Source: JANPBY01 sp963805505
GTDB lineage: Bacteria; Actinomycetota; Actinomycetes; DATJPE01
Length of the DNA: 64,000 nucleotides
Direction: 5' to 3'
NCBI GenBank assembly: GCA_963805505.1
Contig: CAWDUP010000001.1
Coordinates: 248,001 to 312,000 of the forward strand
The position numbers and the translations under genes were made by a program. The first letter of the stretch is position 1. Every line of letters starts with the position of its first letter. Shown here in pieces: positions 15,985 to 24,960 of this stretch. The notes under the pieces are model-generated. The model saw only the letters and a list, made by a program, of their open reading frames with translations. It searched no databases and was not told the DNA's origin.

Positions 15985-18900
15985 GTGCACCTCAAGAGTC
16001 TGACCCTGCGCGGCTTCAAGTCCTTCGCGTCCTCGACGACGTTGCGCTTCGAGCCCGGTATCACGTGTGTCGTCGGCCCCAACGGGTCGGGCAAGTCCAA
16101 TGTCGTCGATGCCCTGGCCTGGGTGATGGGTGAGCAAGGGGCCAAGAGCCTGCGCGGCGGCAAGATGGAGGACGTCATCTTCGCCGGCACGGCCGGCCGC
16201 CCACCCTTGGGGCGGGCCGAGGTCGTCCTCACGATCGACAACAGCGACGGTGCGCTGCCCATCGACTACGCCGAAGTCACCATCTCCCGCATCATGTTCC
16301 GCAACGGTGGTTCGGAGTACGCGATCAACGGCGAGTCCTGTCGGCTGCTGGACGTTCAGGAGCTCTTGTCCGACTCCGGGATCGGCCGCGAGATGCACGT
16401 CATCGTCGGTCAGGGCCAGCTCGACGCTGTCCTCTCGGCAACCCCGGAGGACCGGCGAGGCTTCATCGAGGAGGCGGCCGGCGTCCTCAAGCACCGCAAG
16501 CGCAAGGAAAAGGCCCTTCGCAAGCTCGACGCGATGGCCGCCAACCTCACGCGCGTCCAGGACCTCAACGGTGAGTTGCGGCGCCAGCTCAAACCACTCG
16601 GCCAGCAGGCCGAGGTGGCTCGCCGGGCGGTCGTCATCCAAGCCGATCAGCGGGACGCCAAGCTGAGGCTGCTGGCCGACGACCTGTTGGCCCTGCGCAC
16701 CACTCTCGAAGCCGAGATCGCCGACGAGACCGCCCTGCGACGTCGTCGTCGCGAGGTCGAGGATGAGCTCGCGTCCCTTGCTGAGCGCATTGACAGCCTC
16801 GAGTCCGCCGATTCGTCGGGGCCGTCAGACGTCGCCGGGACGCAGGCGACCTACTTCCAGCTGGCCGCCCTGCGCGATCGGTTCGGCGCGACGATTCAAC
16901 TAGCCGGGCAGCGCGCGGCGCACCTTGCCGACCCGCCCGCCGCGGAGCGCCCTGGTCGAGACCCAGCTGAGCTGGAGGCCGAGGCAGCCGCGGCGCGGGC
17001 TGAGGAAGCGCAGCCTCGCTGCGACCGTCGAGGGGGCCAGGTCAGCCCTGGACTCCTCGATCGAGGCGCGTGCCGCTGCCGACAGCCAACTGGCCGCGGA
17101 GGAGTCTCGGATCACGCGGGAGCTCCAGACCGCCGCCGACCGTCGGGAGGGATTGGCTCGGCTGGCCGGCGAGGTGGAGGCCGCTCGCACCAAGATCGCC
17201 TCGCACACCGCCGAGATCGAGCGGCTCGAGGCCGCGCTCGTCGAGGCTCGCTCGAGAGCCCAGGCAGCGAGCGCGGAGTTCACCTCGCTCGAGAGCAAGG
17301 TGGCCGGACTTGACGAGGGCGAGGTCGACCTGGACGGCGCCCACGAACGGGCCGCCGCAGAGCTGGCCGGCGCCGAGCAGGCGCTGGCGCAGCTGCGCGA
17401 CGAGGAGCGAGCAGCCGAACGGGACCGTGCGGCACTGTCGGCCCGCGTGGACGCGTTACAGGGAGGGCTTGGCCCGCAAGGACGGCGCTGGCACAGTGCT
17501 GGCCGCCGAGGAGCGGCTGTCCGGGGTGCTCGGCACGGTGGCTGCCGTTCTCAGCGTCCGTACCGGTTACGAGGCGGCCGTGGCGGCCGCCCTGGGCGAG
17601 GTGTCCGACGCGGTGGCCGTCGACAGCCTCGATGTGGCGTTCGACGCCCTTCGGCTGCTTCGGGAGGACGAAGGAGGACGGGCTGGTCTGCTCGTCGCCG
17701 GTACCGGGTCCGTACCGCGCTCATCCGCTCCCTTGCCCCGCGGGTGCACCCCGGTTCTCGACCTGGTGAGCGCGCCTGGCGCACTTCAGACCACCCTCGA
17801 GCGTCTTCTCTTCGACCACGTCGTCGTCGACGATCTGGTTGCCGCTCGAGAGACGATGCGGGAGAACCCCGACCTGATCGTGGTCACGCGAGGCGGCGAC
17901 CGGCTGGGGCGAGACCTGGTGCGTGGCGGGTCGGCGTCGACGCCGTCCCTGCTCGAGGTGCAGGTCGCCGTCGACGAGGCCGTAGCCGCGTTGGCCGCCG
18001 CGGATCACCGCGCCGAGCGTGCCCGTTTCGAGCTGGCCCGGGTCAGCGACGAGCATGCCCGCGCGGGCGAGGCGGTGGAATCCGCCCTGGCCGCCCTGCA
18101 CGAGTCCGATGCCCGGATGGCAGCCGTCGCCGAGCAGCTCGGCCAGCTGGGCGCGGCCGCGCGTGTCGCCGCCGGTGAGGTAGCGCGGCTCAGCGCCGAC
18201 CTGACCGGAGCTATCGAGCGTCGCGATGCCGACGGTCCGGCTCTGCGGGTGCTCGAAGAACGTCTCGATGCGGCCCGCACGGTGCCTGTCGACGCACCGA
18301 TCGAGGTGGACCGTCGACCTGAGCTGCGCGACGCTGCCGCGTTGGCGGCCTCGGCAGAGATGGATGCTCGGCTAGCTGTTCGCACCGGCGAAGAGCGGGT
18401 CCGCGCACTCGCCGGCCGGGCGGAATCCCTGCTGCAGGCAGCCGCGGACGAACGTACGGCCCGCGAACGCGCCGCCCAACGTCGAGCGCAGGCACAACGC
18501 GATGCAGCAGTGGCCCGGGCCGTTGTCGAGGTCGCACGGTTTGGCGCTGCCTGCATCGAGGAGTCGCTCTCCGCCGCGGCCGAGGCGCGCAGCAAGGCGG
18601 AGGCCGCCCATGCGGCCCGGCTCGGAGATCTCCAAGCGCTGCGTGCGCGTTCGCGCGAGCTGGGCGGCGAGCTCGAACGCCTCACCGACTCGGTGCACCG
18701 CGACGAGGTCGCTCGCGCCGAGCAGCGCCTGCGCATCGAGCAGCTGGAAGAGAAGGCGGTCGAGGAGCTCGGCATCGACGTGGACACCCTGCTGGCCGAG
18801 TACGGACCCGAGGTGATGGTTCCGCCCTCGCCGCCAGCCCCGGGAGACGTCGTCGATCCATCGGCGCCGGATCCGGAGCCGATCCCGTACGTCCGCGCGC

Positions 18901-19553
18901 AGCAGGAGAAGCGGCTGCGCGCGGCCGAGCGCGCGCTGAACCTGCTCGGCCGAGTCAACCCGCTCGCGCTCGAAGAGTTCACCGCGCTGGAAGAGCGCCA
19001 CGCCTTCCTCACCGAGCAGCTCGAGGACCTGAAGAAGACCCGACGCGACCTGCTGGACATCGTGCGCGAGGTCGACGAGCGGGTCGAGGAAGTGTTCACG
19101 GCCGCATTCCACGACACCGCTCGGGAGTTCGAGGGGGTGTTCGCGCGACTGTTCCCCGGGGGGGAGGGGCGCCTGGTCCTGACCGACCCCAGCGACCTGC
19201 TGACCACGGGCATCGAGGTCGAGGCGCGTCCGCCCGGCAAGAAGATCAAGCGGTTGTCACTGCTGTCCGGCGGGGAGCGGTCGCTGACCGCTGTGGCTTT
19301 GCTGGTGGCGATCTTCAAGGCGCGACCCAGCCCCTTCTATGTCATGGACGAGGTCGAGGCGGCGCTCGACGACACCAACCTCGGGCGCCTGCTGCGGATC
19401 TTCGAAGAGCTACGAGAGTCGTCCCAGCTCATCGTCGTGACGCACCAGAAGCGGACGATGGAGGTAGCCGATGCGTTGTACGGCGTCTCGATGCGCGGCG
19501 ACGGTGTGACCGGCGTCATCAGCCAACGCTTGCGCGAGGCCGAGCCTGCCTGA
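15985..19553 (+). pseudogene. smc: Chromosome segregation protein SMC, reading frame broken by two apparent +1 frameshifts
   Basis: SMC organises and condenses the chromosome with ScpA/ScpB. The N-terminal head has Walker A GPNGSGKSN (31-39) and the coiled-coil start; the hinge is seen as VLAAEERLSGVLGTVAAVL onward; the C-terminal head has LLSGGERSLTAVALL and Walker B FYVMDEVEAALDD. Coding runs in frame 1 to about 17008, in frame 2 from about 17012 to 17461, and in frame 3 from 17463 to the stop. Removing one base at each junction leaves 3567 nt, exactly 1189 codons, a normal SMC length (1188 aa). Coding character is intact throughout, so two single-base sequencing insertions are as likely as real inactivation. 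Confidence 0.9.
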
Positions 19554-19598
19554 CCCGTCGGCCCGACCCCACCACACCTGATCGGAGCACTCCAACCC

Positions 19599-20747
19599 GT
19601 GGATCCCAACGCGCTGCTGTTCTTGTTGCTGTTCGTGCCCGTCATCGCCTTGCTGGTCGTGGGGTTCGTCACGAGCCGCCAGCGCAAACAGCTCAAGGAC
19701 GAGCTACGCAGGCAAGACTCACCGGACCTCTTCCCCGACGGGGAAGGGTCGATCACCACCCTTCCACCCCCAGCGGGGGTGGCCACCGGCGACGCGGCCG
19801 CCGAGGTTCCGTTGCTGGATGCGCCAGAGGCCGTGCCAAGCAGGCTGGTTCGGCTGCGCTCGCGGCTGGCTCGTTCCGGCTCGAGCTGGGGGCTCGGGCT
19901 GCTCACCCTGCTGTCGCGGGACACCGTCGACGAAGCCACCTGGGACGAGGTCGAGGAGACGCTCCTGACCGCTGATCTGGGCGTGGCACCCACCGCGCAG
20001 CTCGTCGACCGGCTCCGGTCGCGGGTTCGTGTCGAGGGACACAGCGACCCGATGCAGGTCAAAGCGCTGCTCCGCGAGGAGCTGCTCGCGTTGGTGGATC
20101 CCACGCTGGATCGCAGTCTCCACCTCACGGTGGACGAAGGCCCGGCCGTTGTGCTGGTCGTTGGTGTCAACGGGACCGGAAAGACCACGACGACGGGAAA
20201 GCTGGCGCGCCTGCTCGCCGTCGACGAGCGGACGGTGCTGCTGGGGGCCGCAGACACCTTCCGGGCCGCGGCCGCAGACCAGCTGCAGACGTGGGGCCGA
20301 CGCGTCGGGGCGGAGGTCGTCCGCGGAGTCGAGGGTGGCGACCCCGCGAGCGTGGCTTTCGAAGCCGTGAGCGAGGGAGTCCAGCGAGGGGTCGACGTGG
20401 TGCTCATCGACACGGCCGGTCGCCTGCACACCAAAGCCGGGCTGATGGACGAGCTGGGCAAGGTCAAGCGCGTCGTCGAGAAGCAGCGACCGGTGGACGA
20501 GGTGCTCCTCGTGCTCGACGCCACGACCGGACAGAACGGCCTGGCGCAGGCGCGGGTCTTCGGCGAGGTCGTTGCCGTCACCGGTGTGGTGCTCACCAAG
20601 CTCGACGGTACGGCTCGCGGCGGCATCGTTGTCGCGGTCCAGCGTGAGCTCGGCGTTCCTGTGAAGCTCGTCGGTTTGGGGGAGGGGGTCGACGACCTGG
20701 CCCCCTTCGACCCCGAGACGTTCGTCGACGCACTGCTCGGCGGGTAG
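19599..20747 (+). CDS. ftsY: Signal recognition particle receptor FtsY
   Basis: SRP receptor GTPase that docks ribosome-nascent-chain complexes at the membrane. 382 residues: an N-terminal transmembrane helix (about 5-24), a short acidic A region, the N domain, and the G domain with GVNGTGKTTTTGK (189-201), GAADTFRAAA, VLIDTAGRLHTK and TKLDGTARGG. The GTG start lies 45 bp after smc. It works with Ffh at 24961-26535. Confidence 0.97.
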   Translation: MDPNALLFLLLFVPVIALLVVGFVTSRQRKQLKDELRRQDSPDLFPDGEGSITTLPPPAGVATGDAAAEVPLLDAPEAVPSRLVRLRSRLARSGSSWGLGLLTLLSRDTVDEATWDEVEETLLTADLGVAPTAQLVDRLRSRVRVEGHSDPMQVKALLREELLALVDPTLDRSLHLTVDEGPAVVLVVGVNGTGKTTTTGKLARLLAVDERTVLLGAADTFRAAAADQLQTWGRRVGAEVVRGVEGGDPASVAFEAVSEGVQRGVDVVLIDTAGRLHTKAGLMDELGKVKRVVEKQRPVDEVLLVLDATTGQNGLAQARVFGEVVAVTGVVLTKLDGTARGGIVVAVQRELGVPVKLVGLGEGVDDLAPFDPETFVDALLGG

Positions 20748-20776
20748 CGCGCACGTTCCGCGTCTTGGCGCGGCGC

Positions 20777-20845
20777 GTAACGCGATGTTCACCTCGGGAG
20801 CGACTTCGTGACATGCCTGAAACATGTCGACACGGTCGACGTAAC
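20777..20845 (+). promoter_or_regulatory. GlnR-like boxes upstream of amtB
   Basis: GTGAC-ATGCCT-GAAAC (20808-20823) matches the actinomycete GlnR half-site pair gTnAc-n6-GaAAc exactly. A weaker copy, GTAAC-GCGATG-TTCAC, lies at 20777-20792, and a lone GTAAC at 20841-20845. The three a-type half-sites start 31 and 33 bp apart, about three helical turns, in the 154-bp gap before amtB. Nitrogen control by GlnR is inferred. Confidence 0.55.
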
Positions 20846-20901
20846 CCGGCATCGCCACAGTCGCTCCCACGGGCCGACCGGTCCGGCGAGGGGAGACACC
20901 C

Positions 20902-22233
20902 ATGGATACCGGAACGACTGCATGGCTGCTGACCGCTTCTGCACTGGTGCTGCTGATGACGCCCGGCCTGGCCTTCTTCTACGGGGGCATGGTCCGGAGC
21001 AAGACCGTGCTCAACATGATGATGATGAGCTTCCTGGCGATGGGCGTCGTCGGCATCCTCTGGGTCGTCGTCGGCTACTCGATGGCCTTCGGTGGCGGTG
21101 ACCTCGGTGGGTTCGTCGGCAACTTCGAGGTAGCCGGTCTCAAGGGTCTGATGGGGGCTCCCGCGGAGGGTTCGGCCTATCCCGACATGGCTTTCGTCGC
21201 CTTCCAGGCCACCTTCGCGATGATCACCGTCGCCCTGATCAGCGGTGCTGTGGCTGACCGGTTGAAGTTCAGCGCCTGGCTTGCCATCGCAGCTGTCTGG
21301 GCGACCCTCGTCTACTTCCCCGTGGCGCACTGGGTCTGGAACGCCGACGGCTGGATCTTCCAGCTCGGAGCGATCGACTTCGCGGGCGGGACGGTCGTGC
21401 ACATCAATGCAGGCGTGGCTGGCTTGGCGTTGGCTCTGCTTCTGGGTCGGCGGCTCGGCTGGCCCAAGCAGCCGATGCGGCCGCACAACCTGCCCTTCGT
21501 CATGCTCGGTGCCGGCCTGCTCTGGTTCGGTTGGTTCGGGTTCAACGCTGGATCGGCCCTGGCCGCCGACAACACCGCGGCGGTGGTGTGGGTCAACACC
21601 ATGGTCGCTACGTGCGCGGCGATGCTCGGCTGGCTCGCTGTGGAGCGCGTCCGCGACGGGCACGCGACGTCGTTGGGTGCTGCCTCCGGCGTGGTCGCGG
21701 GTCTGGTAGCCATCACCCCGTCGTGCAGCGCGGTCAGCCCGATGGGGGCGATCGCGCTCGGGGCGATCGCCGGCGTCGCCTGTGCCTTGGCGGTCGGGCT
21801 GAAGTACCGCTTCGGCTACGACGACTCCCTCGACGTCGTGGGAGTCCACCTGGTGGGTGGGGTCGTCGGCACCCTGCTCATCGGCTTCCTGGCGACGGCC
21901 GAGGCGCCTGCCGGGGTCAACGGCATCCTGTACGGGGGCGGAGCGTCACAGCTGGGCAAGCAGGCTGTCGCAGCCGGCGCGGTGATCGCCTACTCCTTCG
22001 TGGTGACGCTGCTCATCGGCTTGGCGGTCAAGGCGGTCATCGGCCTACGGGTCAGTCACGACGACGAGTACGCCGGGCTCGACCTGGTGGTCCACGGCGA
22101 GTCGGCCTACGACCTGGCCACCACCTCGGGAGGCACGTACAACGCACGGCCGGGTTCTGCTGCCGGGTCGGCCGGGCTCGGAGAATCTGGTGAGCCCATC
22201 GACGTCACCACCGATCAGGAGGTCAACGCATGA
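20902..22233 (+). CDS. amtB: Ammonium transporter Amt
   Basis: 443-residue polytopic ammonium channel of the Amt/Mep/Rh family with about 11 membrane helices. MTPGLAFFYGGMVRSKTVLNMMMM, GYSMAF, DFAGGTVVHINAG with the pore histidine, GLLWFGWFGFNAGSA and VHLVGGVVGTLLIG are classic blocks. A cytoplasmic C-terminal tail follows. GGGGAG precedes the ATG. The stop overlaps the ATG of the PII gene (ATGA), the standard amtB-glnK coupling that allows PII to plug the channel. Confidence 0.97.
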   Translation: MDTGTTAWLLTASALVLLMTPGLAFFYGGMVRSKTVLNMMMMSFLAMGVVGILWVVVGYSMAFGGGDLGGFVGNFEVAGLKGLMGAPAEGSAYPDMAFVAFQATFAMITVALISGAVADRLKFSAWLAIAAVWATLVYFPVAHWVWNADGWIFQLGAIDFAGGTVVHINAGVAGLALALLLGRRLGWPKQPMRPHNLPFVMLGAGLLWFGWFGFNAGSALAADNTAAVVWVNTMVATCAAMLGWLAVERVRDGHATSLGAASGVVAGLVAITPSCSAVSPMGAIALGAIAGVACALAVGLKYRFGYDDSLDVVGVHLVGGVVGTLLIGFLATAEAPAGVNGILYGGGASQLGKQAVAAGAVIAYSFVVTLLIGLAVKAVIGLRVSHDDEYAGLDLVVHGESAYDLATTSGGTYNARPGSAAGSAGLGESGEPIDVTTDQEVNA

Positions 22234-22568
22234 AGCTGATCACGGCGATCATCAAGCCGTTCAAGCTCGATGACGTGAAGTCGGCGCTGGAGTCCTTCGG
22301 CGTGCACGGACTCACGGTCTCCGAGGCAGCCGGCTACGGCAGGCAGAAGGGACACACCGAGGTCTACCGGGGAGCCGAGTACTCCGTCGACCTGGTCCCG
22401 AAGATTCGTGTCGAGATCCTCGTCGACGACGACGACGCGGAGGACGTCATGGAGGTGGTCGTCAAGTCCGCCAACAGTGGACGCATCGGGGACGGGAAGG
22501 TGTGGTGCCAACCCGTCGACACCGTGATCCGCGTCAGGACAGGTGAACGCGGACCGGACGCTGTGTGA
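22230..22568 (+). CDS. glnK: Nitrogen regulatory protein PII (GlnK/GlnB)
   Basis: 112-residue trimeric signal protein reporting 2-oxoglutarate, ATP/ADP and nitrogen status. The T-loop carries Y51 (GAEYSVDL), the modification site; the B and C loops are seen in SGRIGDGKVW and the C-terminal VRTGERG. In actinomycetes GlnK is adenylylated at this tyrosine by GlnD. Operon with amtB (4-bp overlap) and glnD. Confidence 0.96.
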   Translation: MKLITAIIKPFKLDDVKSALESFGVHGLTVSEAAGYGRQKGHTEVYRGAEYSVDLVPKIRVEILVDDDDAEDVMEVVVKSANSGRIGDGKVWCQPVDTVIRVRTGERGPDAV

Positions 22569-22587
22569 GCCGTCAGGCGGGCGACCG

Positions 22588-24924
22588 GTGACTGCGCTGA
22601 CCTCCGGGTACGCCGAGCACCGGACCGAGCTGCTGGACCGACCTGGACTGTCCGGGTCGGTCCGGCGCCGCGCCTTGTCCGACCTGGCGGACGGATGGCT
22701 CGCTCAACTCTTCGACGACGCCGGGGGCGTCGCCGCAGGGGCGGCGCTGGTCGCCGTTGGCGGGTACGGCCGTCAAGAGCTGTCTCCCGGGAGCGACCTC
22801 GACGTCGTCCTTCTGCGCCCGCGTGGGCTGGCCGACCATGAGGCAGCGCGGCTCGCCGAAAAGGTCTGGTATCCGGTCTGGGACGCGGGTGTGCGACTGG
22901 ACCACGCCGTGCGCACTGTCGCGCAGGCCCGACGCCTCGCCGCCGACGACGTGCGCGCCTTGCTCGGCATGCTGGATCTGCGTCTGTTGGCCGGTGACGT
23001 CGCCCTCAGCGAGGGGCTGCGTTCCTCGGTGCTGTCGGACTGGCGGGCGCTCGCGGCCAAGCGACTACCGGAGGTGCTAGCCACGACGGCGGAGCGTGCC
23101 GAGCGGGTAGGCGAGGTGGCGTACGCGCTGGAGCCGGACCTGAAGGAGTCCCGGGGCGGGCTGCGTGATCTCACCGTTCTACGAGCTGTCACCGCTTCGT
23201 GGCTGGCCGACCCACCCCGCACCGGCCTGGCAGACGCGCACGAGACGCTGCTCGATGTTCGCGATGCTCTGCACACCGTGACCGGTCGCGCCAGCGACCG
23301 GTTGGCCCTGCAGGAGCAGGACGCCGTCGCCCAACGCCTCGGCCTGCTCGATGCCGATCAACTCTTGCTGCGGGTGGCTGGAGCAGGCCGGGTGGTGGCC
23401 CATGCCCTGGACTTCGCCTGCCACGACGTGGAGCGGGCGGCACTGCCCAAGCGCGGGCGAAGTCGATTCCTCACAGGTCCGCGGAGGCTCTCGGCGGTGC
23501 CGTCTCGCGCGCCACTCGCGGATGGGGTGGTCGAGCAGGACGGACAGGCGGTGCTGGCCCGAGGCGCCCGGCCCGCCGAGGACGGGGTCCTCGTCCTTCG
23601 AGCCGCTGCCGCGGCGGCGCAGAACGGGTTGCGGCTGGCTCCACATGCCGTCCAGCGACTGGCGAGCGAGGCTCGTCCCCTCCCCACCCCGTGGCCCCTG
23701 GCAGCTCGCGACGCGTTGGTCTCCCTCCTTGGGGCGGGGGTCGCGACCATCCCCGTGTGGGAGAGCCTCGACCAGGTGGGACTCGTATCTCGCCTGATCC
23801 CCGACTGGGAGCGCGTACGCAGCCGACCGCAGCGCAACGCCCTCCATCGATTTACCGTCGACCGACACCTGCTCGAGTCGGCGGTCCGGGCGGCTGCGCT
23901 CAGCCGCCGAGTTGACCGGCCCGACCTGCTGCTCGTGGGGGCACTGCTGCACGACATCGGCAAGGGCTGGCCAGGCGACCACACCGAAGCGGGCATGGTG
24001 GTCGTCGCCGATCTCGCGCCCCGGCTGGGCTTCGACGAGGACGACACGGCGACCCTTGTGGCGCTGGTGCAGCACCACCTGCTGCTCCCCAACACCGCGA
24101 CCCGGCGCGACCTCGACGATCCGGCAACCGTGGCGGCGGTCGCCGCCGCTGTTGGGACCTCCGAGGTGCTCGACCTGCTGCACGCGCTGACGGAGGCGGA
24201 CGCGTTGGCGACCGGGCCAGCCGCCTGGAGTCCCTGGAAGGCGGCACTTGTCGCGGATCTGGTCGGCCGCACGCACTCGGTCCTCAGGGGCCGCACGCTG
24301 CCTCCGCCGCCTGAGCTGACCCCCGAGCAGCAGGCGCTGCTGGAGGCTGGCGGCGTGTCGGTCTCGTCGTCCGCGACCGCGTTCGGGCTGGAGGTCACCG
24401 TCGCTGCACCCGACCGAACCGGCCTGCTGGCCGGCGTGGCAGGCATTCTCAGCCTGCATCGGCTGGCCGTTCGAGCCGCGCGGACGATCTCGGTCGACGC
24501 CGGGGCGGTCCAGGTCTGGTCGGTGGTCCCAGAGTTCGGCGAGCTCCCGGACCTGACTGCGGTTCGCGCCGACATCCGCCGAGCACTCGACGGCCACCTG
24601 GACGTCGCGGACCGCCTGGCGCGAAGGGACGCCGCCTATCCCGACCGAACCGGACGCACCGCTCCGCCGGCTCGCGTCGATCTGGTGCCGGGGGCGTCGG
24701 ACCTCGCGACCGTCCTGGAGATCCGTGCGCACGATCGCCCCGGGCTGCTGCACAAGATCGCCTCCGCCCTGGCCGCTTCCGCGTGCGACGTACGGGCGGC
24801 GCGCGTCAGCACGCAGGGTTCCGAGGCAGTCGATGTGTTCTACGTGGTCGGCGCGGACGGGGCGGCACTCACCGCGGAGAATGCCCGCGAACTGGCTGTG
24901 AGGCTTCGCTCTGCCCTGCACTGA
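22588..24924 (+). CDS. glnD: PII nucleotidyltransferase/removing enzyme GlnD
   Basis: Bifunctional enzyme that adds a nucleotide to PII under nitrogen limitation and removes it in excess. About 778 residues: the nucleotidyltransferase domain with VGGYGRQELSPGSDLDVVLL, a linker, the HD phosphohydrolase domain with LLHDIGKGWPGDHTEAG, and two C-terminal ACT domains (TVAAPDRTGLLAGVAGIL and EIRAHDRPGLLHKIASAL) that sense glutamine. The start is chosen as GTG at 22588, 19 bp after glnK; GTG at 22543 would overlap glnK by 26 nt and has its AGGA only 3 nt away. Confidence 0.94.
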   Translation: MTALTSGYAEHRTELLDRPGLSGSVRRRALSDLADGWLAQLFDDAGGVAAGAALVAVGGYGRQELSPGSDLDVVLLRPRGLADHEAARLAEKVWYPVWDAGVRLDHAVRTVAQARRLAADDVRALLGMLDLRLLAGDVALSEGLRSSVLSDWRALAAKRLPEVLATTAERAERVGEVAYALEPDLKESRGGLRDLTVLRAVTASWLADPPRTGLADAHETLLDVRDALHTVTGRASDRLALQEQDAVAQRLGLLDADQLLLRVAGAGRVVAHALDFACHDVERAALPKRGRSRFLTGPRRLSAVPSRAPLADGVVEQDGQAVLARGARPAEDGVLVLRAAAAAAQNGLRLAPHAVQRLASEARPLPTPWPLAARDALVSLLGAGVATIPVWESLDQVGLVSRLIPDWERVRSRPQRNALHRFTVDRHLLESAVRAAALSRRVDRPDLLLVGALLHDIGKGWPGDHTEAGMVVVADLAPRLGFDEDDTATLVALVQHHLLLPNTATRRDLDDPATVAAVAAAVGTSEVLDLLHALTEADALATGPAAWSPWKAALVADLVGRTHSVLRGRTLPPPPELTPEQQALLEAGGVSVSSSATAFGLEVTVAAPDRTGLLAGVAGILSLHRLAVRAARTISVDAGAVQVWSVVPEFGELPDLTAVRADIRRALDGHLDVADRLARRDAAYPDRTGRTAPPARVDLVPGASDLATVLEIRAHDRPGLLHKIASALAASACDVRAARVSTQGSEAVDVFYVVGADGAALTAENARELAVRLRSALH

Positions 24925-24947
24925 ACCGACCTCGACGCCGAGCCGGA

Positions 24948-24953
24948 TACCCT
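24948..24953 (+). promoter_or_regulatory. -10 hexamer TACCCT of ffh
   Basis: TACCCT lies 7 nt before the GTG of ffh, consistent with a leaderless transcript independent of the glnD operon. Confidence 0.5.
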
Positions 24954-24960
24954 GACGCCT

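Noticed and set aside
17002..17470. Programmed frameshifting in smc
   Set aside because: Two shifts in one gene, no slippery heptamer or following structure, and no such mechanism known for SMC; error or mutation is simpler.
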